Assembly: GCA_034007705.1 (NCBI GenBank)
Contig: JAVEQK010000014.1
Coordinates: 12,265-76,264 of the forward strand
Length of the DNA stretch: 64,000 bases
Origin: UBA10518 sp022837185
Lineage (GTDB): Bacteria; Desulfobacterota; Desulfobulbia; Desulfobulbales; Desulfobulbaceae
Direction: 5' to 3'
The translations under genes were made by a program, and so were the position numbers. Below the pieces are notes generated by a model. That model saw nothing but the letters and a program-made list of their open reading frames with translations. It was not told the DNA's origin and ran no database searches. The stretch's first letter is position 1. Each line of letters starts with the position of its first letter. Below, in pieces: positions 17,629-25,024 of this stretch.

Positions 17629-17782
17629 AGTCGGCAGTCGGCAGTCGGCAGTCGGCAGTTAGGAGTTTGCAGCTTCGCTGTTTGAATGAAGGCCCTATTC
17701 GGTCCGTCCCATTCCCCACTGCGGGCAGAGCAGGAAGCTCCAATCGAAATCCAAATCGAAATCGGGATCGAAATCGACAATT
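17629..17782. repeat. Inverted copy of the composite repeat
   Basis: After the gap come five GGCAGTC/GGCAGTT units, then a block whose reverse complement matches 10842-10950 closely: a GATTTCGATTGG array, a diverged middle, then the ttcattcaa and acagcgaagctgcaaactc blocks. The GAAATC array is at 17741-17778. The orientation is opposite to the copy at 10.1-11.2 kb. No gene is seen from 17523 to 18060. Confidence 0.8.
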
Positions 17783-17900
17783 TCTCCGCCATACACGTGA
17801 CCGGCAGTTAGGGTGTCTGGCTCGCAGGTTCCCGCATCTGAGCGGTTCAGGTGTTTCGTCTTCAGACTCCTGCATCTGCGCGGAGGCCCGCATGAATACA

Positions 17901-17937
17901 TAAAGGGGGAGTCCGATGCATCGAACTCCCCCTTTAT
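17901..17937. terminator. Strong hairpin, terminator of the second MerR/NrfD operon
   Basis: A perfect stem, AAAGGGGGAGT with ACTCCCCCTTT, encloses a short loop. Flanking T-rich sequence (TTTATTT on plus, TTTATGT on minus) makes it usable in either direction. It lies 120 bp beyond the MerR stop on the minus strand. Confidence 0.75.
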
Positions 17938-18060
17938 TTCCGTCTGAAGCGGAAAAGCGGCTCAGTCGGTCAGGCCGCGGTGCGCTTCCAGTCTTTCAGC
18001 CAAACGATTGTTTCATGGCTGCAAGCTCTGCGGCAACCATTTTTTGAGTCCTGGCACTTT

Positions 18061-18504
18061 CTAGCCAGATGATTGGTGCTTTTTTTTTTGCGCCGCCGCA
18101 TTGCTCTTCTGTCTGTCCGCCTGTTTTGCCTCAAGGACGGCGGCGGCATCGCCCACCTTGTGCAGGGTTCTCGGCACCGCCCGGTCAACCCTGGCCTCGC
18201 ACTGCTCGTGCACTTCGGGAGGGCAGCCGGCCACTTCCCAGCAAGGCACGAGCTGCAGCAGCTTCTTCAGGCCGGGGATGCTGACCCCCTCGTCGTGGAT
18301 AAATGATCGCAGGCAGTTGATCCACTGAATATCGTTGGCGGAAAACAATCGCCGCGATCCGACCTGGGCCGGATGAATCAGCCCCTCGGCCTCATAAATT
18401 CGCAGCGTCCGGGGATGCACGCCAAGCAGTCTGGCCGCGACGCCGATTGGATACACCGGAACATCCGGTTTCATCGGCTTGATTTCTGTTTTTTTTCTGG
18501 CCAT
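18061..18504 (-). CDS. MerR-family transcriptional regulator (paralogue 2)
   Basis: A 147-residue regulator. The winged helix spans residues 18-85, with HPRTLRIYEAEGLIHP. The motif CWEVAGCPPEVHEQC puts cysteines at 88, 94 and 102, with the same C-x5-C-x7-C spacing as the other MerR protein. A basic, Gln/Lys-rich tail follows. The ATG at 18504 has an aggag site; the frame extends upstream without support. It is 69 bp after NrfD paralogue 2 and last in that operon, mirroring the first locus. Likely controls its own operon; the signal is unknown. Confidence 0.88.
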   Translation of the reverse strand: MARKKTEIKPMKPDVPVYPIGVAARLLGVHPRTLRIYEAEGLIHPAQVGSRRLFSANDIQWINCLRSFIHDEGVSIPGLKKLLQLVPCWEVAGCPPEVHEQCEARVDRAVPRTLHKVGDAAAVLEAKQADRQKSNAAAQKKKHQSSG

Positions 18505-18573
18505 GCGGTAACTCCTGTAGTTATGCGATCCCCGGAAGGCACGGGGCCTTCCGGGAAACAAGTCAAATCGATC

Positions 18574-19767
18574 TTAATGCTTTTCGGACAGATGCCCGCG
18601 GAACATCCTCTCACCCATCAGAAACAGCATGACGCAGAGGCCGATGCCGCCCAGGGTGACCATCCATTCGTGCAGGGTCGGGCTGTACGGCAGCAGGTGC
18701 GGCTGTCCGACGATGTCCATGCCGTGGAAATGGGGCACCAGCATGCCGACCACAACCAGGTCATAGCGCATGATGAAGATCCCGATGACGCTGGAGGCGG
18801 AAGCCACAAACAGCGCGGTCAGGTTCCTGGCCCGGACGGCGAGGATGATGATGAAGGGAATAACCAGGCCCATGGCAATTTCGCCGATCCAGAAATTCTT
18901 GGCGAAAGGACCGGTGAGGATGGCCTGCATGGCCTCATACTTGCCCGGAGGCTGACCGGTGATGCCGGACAGGACCTTCCAGGTGGTGAAGAACATGATC
19001 ACAACGTACAACAGGGCGCCCAGCTTGGCGACCGTCTGCAGAGAGCTTTCCATTTCCTTGCTCATCTTCCAGCCGTTGGTCTTGTAGGCCAGCCAGTGGA
19101 AAAAGATGACGGCGGCACAGCCGGACATCATGGCGGAGGTAATGAAATAGATGGGCATGTACGGTCCGTGCCAGAACTCGCGGCCGTTGAGCAGCCCGAA
19201 CACGGCGCCGAGATTGGAATGGGCGGCGACACCGGCGATAACGCCCATCAGCCCGAACATCCCCGCCTGCTTGTGTTTCTCCAGCTGCAGGAGGGCGAAC
19301 TCAATCAGCATGAAAAACAGGTAGGCGCCGTAAAGGGTCCCCATCCACCAGATGTTCGATGTCGGATTGGGTGAAATGACATTATAAATCGCCATGCGCC
19401 AGGGATTCTCAATTTCAAAGGCGATCACGACAAACCCGGCGATGATGGTTGAAATGGCCAGAAACACCGACCGTTTGGCAATGGGCTTGAATGCCTCAAC
19501 GCCGAAAACATGGCCGATGGAAGAAACCAGACAGAGCCCGGTCGAAGTGACGACAAAAAAGACATACGCCGCGATCAGCAGCCCCCAGGGCACCTCCCTG
19601 GTTACGCCGTAGGCATGCTCGTGGCCGATAAAGAAAGTGTGAACGCCGAAAGCTATACCAACAAGGGCAAGAAGGCCGGACAATGCAATTGCAGCATTGT
19701 AGGCTCCCGACGATGTTCCAGCCAGCCCGCCTTCCTGGGGCAGGACCTTTGCCATAATATTTGCCAT
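18574..19767 (-). CDS. NrfD/PsrC/DsrP-type quinol-interacting membrane protein (paralogue 2)
   Basis: A 397-residue membrane protein with about ten hydrophobic segments, clearly paralogous to the protein at 11722-12906 throughout its length. REVPWG is near residue 60, and the shared signature NPTSNIWWMGTLYG is near 145. The ATG follows ggaggagtagtcatc. This locus has no Fe-S or cytochrome gene of its own, so it may share the Fe-S/hexaheme pair at 14.1-15.5 kb, pass electrons to the octaheme cytochrome encoded divergently, or have a partner elsewhere. These options are inference. Confidence 0.9.
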   Translation of the reverse strand: MANIMAKVLPQEGGLAGTSSGAYNAAIALSGLLALVGIAFGVHTFFIGHEHAYGVTREVPWGLLIAAYVFFVVTSTGLCLVSSIGHVFGVEAFKPIAKRSVFLAISTIIAGFVVIAFEIENPWRMAIYNVISPNPTSNIWWMGTLYGAYLFFMLIEFALLQLEKHKQAGMFGLMGVIAGVAAHSNLGAVFGLLNGREFWHGPYMPIYFITSAMMSGCAAVIFFHWLAYKTNGWKMSKEMESSLQTVAKLGALLYVVIMFFTTWKVLSGITGQPPGKYEAMQAILTGPFAKNFWIGEIAMGLVIPFIIILAVRARNLTALFVASASSVIGIFIMRYDLVVVGMLVPHFHGMDIVGQPHLLPYSPTLHEWMVTLGGIGLCVMLFLMGERMFRGHLSEKH

Positions 19768-19851
19768 GATGACTACTCCTCCATACTTTGTAAATCTTTA
19801 GCCTGACGAAACGCTGAAGCGGTTTCGCTTGATTACTGTGACGTTGTCGAG

Positions 19852-19968
19852 CTAGGAAATATCGCTTTCTTCCCTGAGGGCCCGGACGACCGGCTTGACC
19901 TTGAGGTCATACAGGGTATGGAGAGCAGCACCACCTAGCCAAAAAACGAGAAATAAAACGCCTTCCAT
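19852..19968 (-). CDS. 38-residue membrane protein preceding NrfD paralogue 2
   Basis: A very short gene with an excellent ribosome site (gcaggaggacaagtc before the ATG at 19968). The product begins MEGVLFLVFWLGGAALHTLYD, a single transmembrane segment, and ends in a charged cytoplasmic-type tail (KVKPVVRALREESDIS). It lies 84 bp before NrfD paralogue 2. The first locus has a 77-residue membrane protein in the equivalent place. No family is recognised; a small subunit or assembly factor of the NrfD complex is the best guess. Confidence 0.62.
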   Translation of the reverse strand: MEGVLFLVFWLGGAALHTLYDLKVKPVVRALREESDIS

Positions 19969-20362
19969 GACTTGTCCTCCTGCAGACAGATCCTTCGAAA
20001 AAAAAATTGTGCGACCGATAAACATTGGCGGATGCTGACCGGCCGTTTCCTGTCTCTTTATTCACCTCCTTTGTCGTTGCAAAATGTATAAATTAAAATT
20101 TACCTTTTATTAACTCACTTTGTTTCCATTTACCGCAAAATTTATTTTGCTGTCAAGAAAAACCTGAACTTTTTTTTAAAAAAAAACCTAAATTTCTGTA
20201 TCCGGTTTTTGGGAAACTGTGGTTTAGGAAATTCGTCAGGTCTATTTTCCCTATTTTTTATTCAATAAAATCAATATGTTTTAACTTGCTTCCCAGGCAA
20301 TCCATTTGCCCGGGGAATCCCAACGGCTGCGTCCGCCGCAGTTCAACCCGGAAAATCCTTAT
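19969..20362. other. AT-rich intergenic region upstream of the second NrfD operon
   Basis: No gene is seen in the 867 bp between 19968 and the ftsH start at 20836. The first part is AT-rich, with long A and T tracts at about 20160-20190. It holds GCAAAAT half-sites at about 20079 and 20135, the latter within the inverted repeat GCAAAATTTATTTTGC. A promoter for the minus-strand NrfD operon should lie here, but I could not assign one. Confidence 0.5.
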
Positions 20363-20430
20363 GGCGCAAAATAAGCCATACGTGGTGCAAAATGGGCGCA
20401 GAATTATCCCACGAAGCAGAATACGACCCC
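20363..20430 (+). promoter_or_regulatory. Cluster B of the GRNGCARAAT-NN-GCCCA motif (four sites)
   Basis: Four 18-bp sites in one orientation at 20363-20380 (GGCGCAAAATAAGCCATA), 20384-20401 (GGTGCAAAATGGGCGCAG), 20395-20412 (GGCGCAGAATTATCCCAC, overlapping the previous one) and 20413-20430 (GAAGCAGAATACGACCCC). They end about 105 bp upstream of the sigma-54-like promoter at 20535. Each matches the motif of cluster A with a few changes in the right half. Confidence 0.65.
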
Positions 20431-20534
20431 ATGGGGCGCATATCCCTCCCGACTTAGTCTTACCACTATTTTGTGCCGCAATATCATGTAATTATATTCA
20501 ATGATTCCAAAAAAGAATTCTAGTCTTATCATTC

Positions 20535-20550
20535 TGGCACGCTTCATGCT
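20535..20550 (+). promoter_or_regulatory. Sigma-54-like promoter upstream of ftsH
   Basis: The sequence TGGCACGCTTCATGCT matches TGGCACG-N4-TTGCW with one change (ATGC for TTGC), and GG and GC have the required 10-nt spacing. Transcription would start near 20561, 275 nt before the ftsH start and 44 nt before a strong hairpin. Confidence 0.6.
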
Positions 20551-20604
20551 TTATCAAAGGCAGCTGCTCTGCACAAAAAGCCAAAAACGAGTCAGCTTGT
20601 CCTC

Positions 20605-20634
20605 GGCTCCGGAGTGGCGGCTCCGGAGCCTTTA
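20605..20634 (+). terminator. Hairpin between the sigma-54-like promoter and ftsH
   Basis: A perfect 10-bp stem, GGCTCCGGAG at 20605-20614 and CTCCGGAGCC at 20621-20630, with a 6-nt loop, is followed by TTTAT. It could terminate a short RNA of about 75 nt from the promoter at 20535, or attenuate ftsH transcription. The T tract is short, so termination may be partial. Confidence 0.55.
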
Positions 20635-20835
20635 TCTCCCCCGGCATGAGACATGCCCCAAGGTCCTGCCGCGTTGTCGTCCTTCTCGCTCTTCCTTTAC
20701 CTTTGCTCCATTTTATGGTACCTCATCACCACACCATGGTGAACGCACGTCGCCTTGCCGGCGGGAAAGCTGTGCGCCGCCCCGGCTGCATGTGGAAAAA
20801 TTGGACCCCGTTCCGCTTCAATTCAGGAGTTGCGC

Positions 20836-22620
20836 GTGAATCTGTTTTACAAGAATTTATCCATCTGGCTGATCATCTGCCTTGTCGGCTTCCTGCTGTT
20901 TGCCCTGTTCAAGCAGCCGCCGGAAAACGTGACCCAGGTCCGATATAATGATTTCCTGAAAAGCCTGGACCAGGGACATCTCGGCGCCGTCTCCATTCAG
21001 AACAACACCATCACCTGGGTCACCTCGGACAACAACAGGTTCAAAACGGTCATCCCTCCCCAGAACGAGGTGGTCAACCAACTCCTGAAGCATAATGTCA
21101 AAATAGAAGTCCGGGAGGATGATGCCCCGCACTGGTTCATGCAGACCTTTCTCTCCTGGATCCCATTCATCCTGCTGATTATATTCTGGTTCTTTTTCAT
21201 GCAGAAAAGCGGCGGCCAGGGAGGCGGCAGCAGGGCCATGGCCTTCGGCAAGAGCCGGGCCAAACTGGTCGACACCCAGCACCCGACCGTCACCTTCGAT
21301 GATGTCGCCGGGGTTGATGAAGCCAAGGAAGAAGTCGCCGAGATCGTCGATTTTCTCAAGAACCCGGCCAGGTTCACCGAGGCCGGGGCGCGAATCCCAA
21401 CCGGAGTCCTCCTCTACGGGGAACCGGGTACGGGAAAGACCCTGCTGGCCAAGGCAATCGCCGGGGAAGCCGGAGTTCCCTTCTATTCCATCAGCGGCTC
21501 CAATTTCGTCGAAATGTATGTCGGCATCGGCGCATCCCGGGTCAGGGACCTCTTCCAGGAAGGGAAGAAAAATGCGCCCTGCATAATTTTCATTGACGAG
21601 ATCGACGCGGTGGGCCGCCATCGGAGCGCATCGGGCGGAGGCGGCAACGACGAGCGGGAGCAGACCCTGAACCAGCTCCTGGTCGAAATGGACGGCTTCG
21701 AGGTCAACGACCATGTCATTGTCATTGCCGCCACCAACCGCCAGGACATCCTTGATCCGGCCCTGCTCAGGCCCGGACGTTTTGACCGGCAGGTCCTGGT
21801 GCCGCTGCCCGACGTGGCGGGCAGGGAAAAAATACTCCGCGTTCATGCCCGGAAAATCAAGATTGCCCCGGATGTCGACTGGACAACGATTGCCCGGGGC
21901 ACCCCCGGATTTTCCGGCGCCCAGCTGGCCAGCATGATCAACGAGGCGGCGCTGTTGTCCACCCGTCAGGGCAGACCCCAGGTGGACATGGAGGTGCTGG
22001 AGCAGGCCAAGGACAAGGTCATGATGGGCGCCGAACGGCGGTCAATGATCATCACTGAAAAGGAAAAAAGGGTAACCGCCTTTCACGAGGCAGGGCATGC
22101 CCTGGTCGCCTGGATGACCCCGGGAGCGGACCCGGTGCACAAGGTCACCATAATTCCCCGGGGCCGGGCTCTCGGCCTGACCATGCAGCTTCCCCTGGAA
22201 GAGAAATATTCCCAGGACCGCACCTCCCTGTTCAACACCCTTTGCACCCTGCTCGGAGGACGAATCGCCGAAGAAATTGTCTTCGATGAAATCACGACCG
22301 GGGCGGGCAACGATATCGAACGGGTGTCCGACATTGCCCGGCGCATGGTCTGCGAATGGGGCATGAGCGCCGACATCGGACCGATAACCTTCAGGCCGGC
22401 GAACCCCCTGCAGGGGCAGGCCGGCCAGATCATGAGCGAGGAAACAGCCAGGGCAATAGATACCGAGGTCAACTCGCTCATCAGGTCCGCCTACGATGCG
22501 GCAAAAAACATTCTGCTTGAACAGCGGCCGGTTCTCGACGCCATGGCGGAGGCCCTGCTGGAAAGAGAAACGATCACCAGGAAGGACATTGAAGAAATTG
22601 TCCGGCTGAAAAGACAATGA
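20836..22620 (+). CDS. ftsH: ATP-dependent zinc metalloprotease FtsH
   Basis: A 594-residue membrane-anchored AAA+ protease. Transmembrane segments lie near residues 8-26 and 108-125, around a small periplasmic domain. The AAA module has Walker A GEPGTGKT near 195, Walker B FIDEID near 251 and the second-region arginines of RPGRFDRQ. The zinc site HEAGH is near 416. The C-terminus ends soon after the protease domain, making it shorter than E. coli FtsH (644). The start is a GTG with aggag 8 nt upstream; the frame upstream of it lacks homology. It degrades membrane and regulatory proteins. The octaheme cytochrome overlaps its stop by 4 bp, so they are translationally coupled. Confidence 0.95.
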   Translation: MNLFYKNLSIWLIICLVGFLLFALFKQPPENVTQVRYNDFLKSLDQGHLGAVSIQNNTITWVTSDNNRFKTVIPPQNEVVNQLLKHNVKIEVREDDAPHWFMQTFLSWIPFILLIIFWFFFMQKSGGQGGGSRAMAFGKSRAKLVDTQHPTVTFDDVAGVDEAKEEVAEIVDFLKNPARFTEAGARIPTGVLLYGEPGTGKTLLAKAIAGEAGVPFYSISGSNFVEMYVGIGASRVRDLFQEGKKNAPCIIFIDEIDAVGRHRSASGGGGNDEREQTLNQLLVEMDGFEVNDHVIVIAATNRQDILDPALLRPGRFDRQVLVPLPDVAGREKILRVHARKIKIAPDVDWTTIARGTPGFSGAQLASMINEAALLSTRQGRPQVDMEVLEQAKDKVMMGAERRSMIITEKEKRVTAFHEAGHALVAWMTPGADPVHKVTIIPRGRALGLTMQLPLEEKYSQDRTSLFNTLCTLLGGRIAEEIVFDEITTGAGNDIERVSDIARRMVCEWGMSADIGPITFRPANPLQGQAGQIMSEETARAIDTEVNSLIRSAYDAAKNILLEQRPVLDAMAEALLERETITRKDIEEIVRLKRQ

Positions 22621-24089
22621 ACAGCCTCTGCTCCTCAGCCGTCCGATCCTTTCTCCTGGCCCTTTCGGCCGTTCCGCTGCTTTTCTGTGCCGTTCCGGCC
22701 GCCCACGGTCTGCAGCAGCACCGTGAGATCGAGGGGCCGTTCGAATCCGTGCGCGACGTTTCCGCCCGATGTATCGGCTGCCACCGGCAGCAGGCAAACG
22801 AGGTTCTGGCCAGCACGCACTGGACCTGGAGCCGGAGAGCGGTCATAAACGGCGAAGCGGTTCCCCTGGGCAAAAAAGACTCCCTGGCCGGCTTTGCCAT
22901 AGATGTCGCGGCCAATGCAAAGCGATGCACGGCCTGCCACATCAGCAGCGACCGGGGCAATGTCGATCCCAAGGCCCCTTCCCCCGACGCGCTGGACTGC
23001 CTTGTCTGCCATGACACCACCGGCCGCTACCGGGTGTTTTTCTCCCCGGCCCCTTCACTTGATCCGCAGGCCGATCTGGCTGCCATTGCCCGCAATGTCG
23101 GGCGGCCGAACGTGAAAAACTGTCTGACCTGCCATTTCGCCGATTGCAGCCTTACCGCCTCCGCAAACGGGGACCGGCTGCCTCCCGCGCCGGCGGACAT
23201 TCACCTGCGGGCCGACGGCGGGAATTTCACCTGTCAGACCTGCCACGACGGCGGGCATGCCATGGCCGGACACCGGAACCGGTCCGATGACTCCCCCTCA
23301 GCCGGGGGAAGGTGCGCCGACTGCCATTCCGACGTCCCCCATAACCTGGAAATACTGAACAACCACACCGGGAGCGTTGCCTGCCGCACCTGCCACATTC
23401 GGACCGACGGCGGCAGCAGCCCAGTCCTGGTCGGCTGGAACTGGATCATGGCCGGCAGGGGCGTGCCCGTCCATCGGGACACCCCCGGAGGCCGTCTTCG
23501 GATCCGGGACCGGAACGGGGCCGAGACGTCGGCCAACGTTGAGCCCCTCTATCTGTGGGATGACGGCAGTGATACGGTATATACGAGGGGGCAGCGGGTT
23601 CAGCCGGGGGAGATAACGGTTCTGCAGGGTCCGGGCCCGAAAGGCGCCCGCTCCAAAATCGCCCCTTTCCGGATCATCCACGCCACCCAGCTGTATGACC
23701 GCAAATACCGCTACCTCATTTCGCCGCTGCTCAATACCGACGGCCCGGAACTTTTCCCCGCCGCCGGCCCGGTCTCCCTGGCCGGGGAAGGGATGAAGGC
23801 CCTGGTCCTGCCGTACAGCGGCCAATATGATTACACCGCCACCGTGCGGTACAAAAGAATAAGTCATGGTGTTGCCCCGGTTGAACAGGCACTGGGCTGC
23901 CTTGACTGTCACGGCCGGTCAGGCCGCATGAATTGGGCTGAACTGGGATTCGCCGACGATCCCTGGCCCAACGGCCTTTTCATGCAGGAGGCTGAGGGAC
24001 AGTCCGGGGAGGCGGCAAACAACTCCGGCCCGACAACCCCGCCGCCGGCGGAAACGGAAGCTGAGGCTTCGTCTCCTGCCGGCGATTGA
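22617..24089 (+). CDS. Octaheme c-type cytochrome, tetrathionate reductase (OTR)-like
   Basis: A 490-residue periplasmic multiheme protein. A signal peptide ends near residue 31 (AAHG). Eight CXXCH motifs are visible in order: CIGCH, CTACH, CLVCH, CLTCH, CQTCH, CADCH, CRTCH and CLDCH. The long gap between hemes seven and eight and the ENxxPLYLW-like region (VEPLYLWDDG) fit the octaheme tetrathionate reductase family. Shewanella OTR reduces tetrathionate, nitrite and hydroxylamine in vitro; the substrate here is unproven. The tail is low-complexity, rich in Pro, Glu and Ala. Its ATG overlaps the ftsH stop (ATGA), an unusual coupling. Confidence 0.87.
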   Translation: MNSLCSSAVRSFLLALSAVPLLFCAVPAAHGLQQHREIEGPFESVRDVSARCIGCHRQQANEVLASTHWTWSRRAVINGEAVPLGKKDSLAGFAIDVAANAKRCTACHISSDRGNVDPKAPSPDALDCLVCHDTTGRYRVFFSPAPSLDPQADLAAIARNVGRPNVKNCLTCHFADCSLTASANGDRLPPAPADIHLRADGGNFTCQTCHDGGHAMAGHRNRSDDSPSAGGRCADCHSDVPHNLEILNNHTGSVACRTCHIRTDGGSSPVLVGWNWIMAGRGVPVHRDTPGGRLRIRDRNGAETSANVEPLYLWDDGSDTVYTRGQRVQPGEITVLQGPGPKGARSKIAPFRIIHATQLYDRKYRYLISPLLNTDGPELFPAAGPVSLAGEGMKALVLPYSGQYDYTATVRYKRISHGVAPVEQALGCLDCHGRSGRMNWAELGFADDPWPNGLFMQEAEGQSGEAANNSGPTTPPPAETEAEASSPAGD

Positions 24090-24199
24090 CATGTCCCGGC
24101 AGAGTCCGGCCCTGCGGCAGCGGCGCCGGCGGCCAGGCCTGGCCCCCTCGCTGATTTTCCCGCGGAACCAGCCCGGATCAGCCCCTTTTGGCCGCCGTC

Positions 24200-24769
24200 T
24201 TACCTGCCCGGTTTATTGCGCCGCTTCCATTCCCAGGGCGACACCGGGGCGGGATCCCGCCAGAGTCCTTTTTTCTGTTGCCGCGCCTTGACCTCCAGTT
24301 CCGCCAATTCCCCGCACAGTGGCTGCCGGCGGCAATATCTGGGGTAATACCAGGCCAGTCCCGCCCGGACCAGCTCCCTGTTGACCAGTCGGTCGCCCAC
24401 GGAAACCAGGGCGACAAGCCGGCCGTACCGGTCGACATCCATTTTCTCCACCGAGACCTTCTGCCCGCCGGCCATCCGCCGGACAAACTGTTTGGCCTTG
24501 TTGCTGTAGGGCTGTTTATATTCCGGGGCGTCAACACCGTACAGCCGGACTTCAACGGTCCCGGCGCCGCCCTTGATCTGCAGGCTGTCGCCGTCCATTA
24601 CCTTAACGACCACCCCCTCCCAGGTTTGCGGATAACCCGCTTCCTGTTGTTTTGGGGCGGGGCAGCCGCTCAACTGGACCGCCGTGAGGAGGATGAAAGC
24701 CCCCGTGAGCAGGAGTCGGACCATGACGGCAGCGGTCGCGGCAATCGGTTCATGGAACATTTGTTTCAT
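24200..24769 (-). CDS. Staphylococcal nuclease-like (thermonuclease) lipoprotein
   Basis: A 189-residue lipid-anchored nuclease. The leader MKQMFHEPIAATAAVMVRLL, then a hydrophobic run, ends in the lipobox LSGC at Cys36. The SNase fold follows from about residue 45: GVVVKVMDGDSLQI, then VRLYGVDAPE with its active-site Arg and Glu, and later DRYGRLVALV. The catalytic set looks intact. The ATG at 24769 follows gaggagcgctct. The leader and the DNA upstream are nearly the same as those of the unrelated lipoprotein at 55766-56143. Expected to cut nucleic acid at the cell envelope. Confidence 0.9.
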   Translation of the reverse strand: MKQMFHEPIAATAAVMVRLLLTGAFILLTAVQLSGCPAPKQQEAGYPQTWEGVVVKVMDGDSLQIKGGAGTVEVRLYGVDAPEYKQPYSNKAKQFVRRMAGGQKVSVEKMDVDRYGRLVALVSVGDRLVNRELVRAGLAWYYPRYCRRQPLCGELAELEVKARQQKKGLWRDPAPVSPWEWKRRNKPGR

Positions 24770-25024
24770 AGAGCGCTCCTCGATAATGGTGAAACCGGTC
24801 ACCAAGCTTTACCAGGATGGTTTTCACCCGCACGCATCGCCGGCCCCGGAATGGAGCATTCTCTCCTGTTCACGGCCGGATGCTTTCCTTATCGCCTGTC
24901 CTGCCTGCAGCAGGACATTGCCCAGGCAAACCGGATAGCGCTTGTCGCCTTCCCGCTGTTCATGGTATGCAGGTACAGCAATTTTCTCAAGCAGGTTGTG
25001 TGCAACAACAGAATGTTTCTGTCC

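Noticed and set aside
24188..25024. Long N-terminal extension of the rsmJ frame
   Set aside because: It is antisense to the nuclease lipoprotein, and RsmJ homology begins only after 25025.
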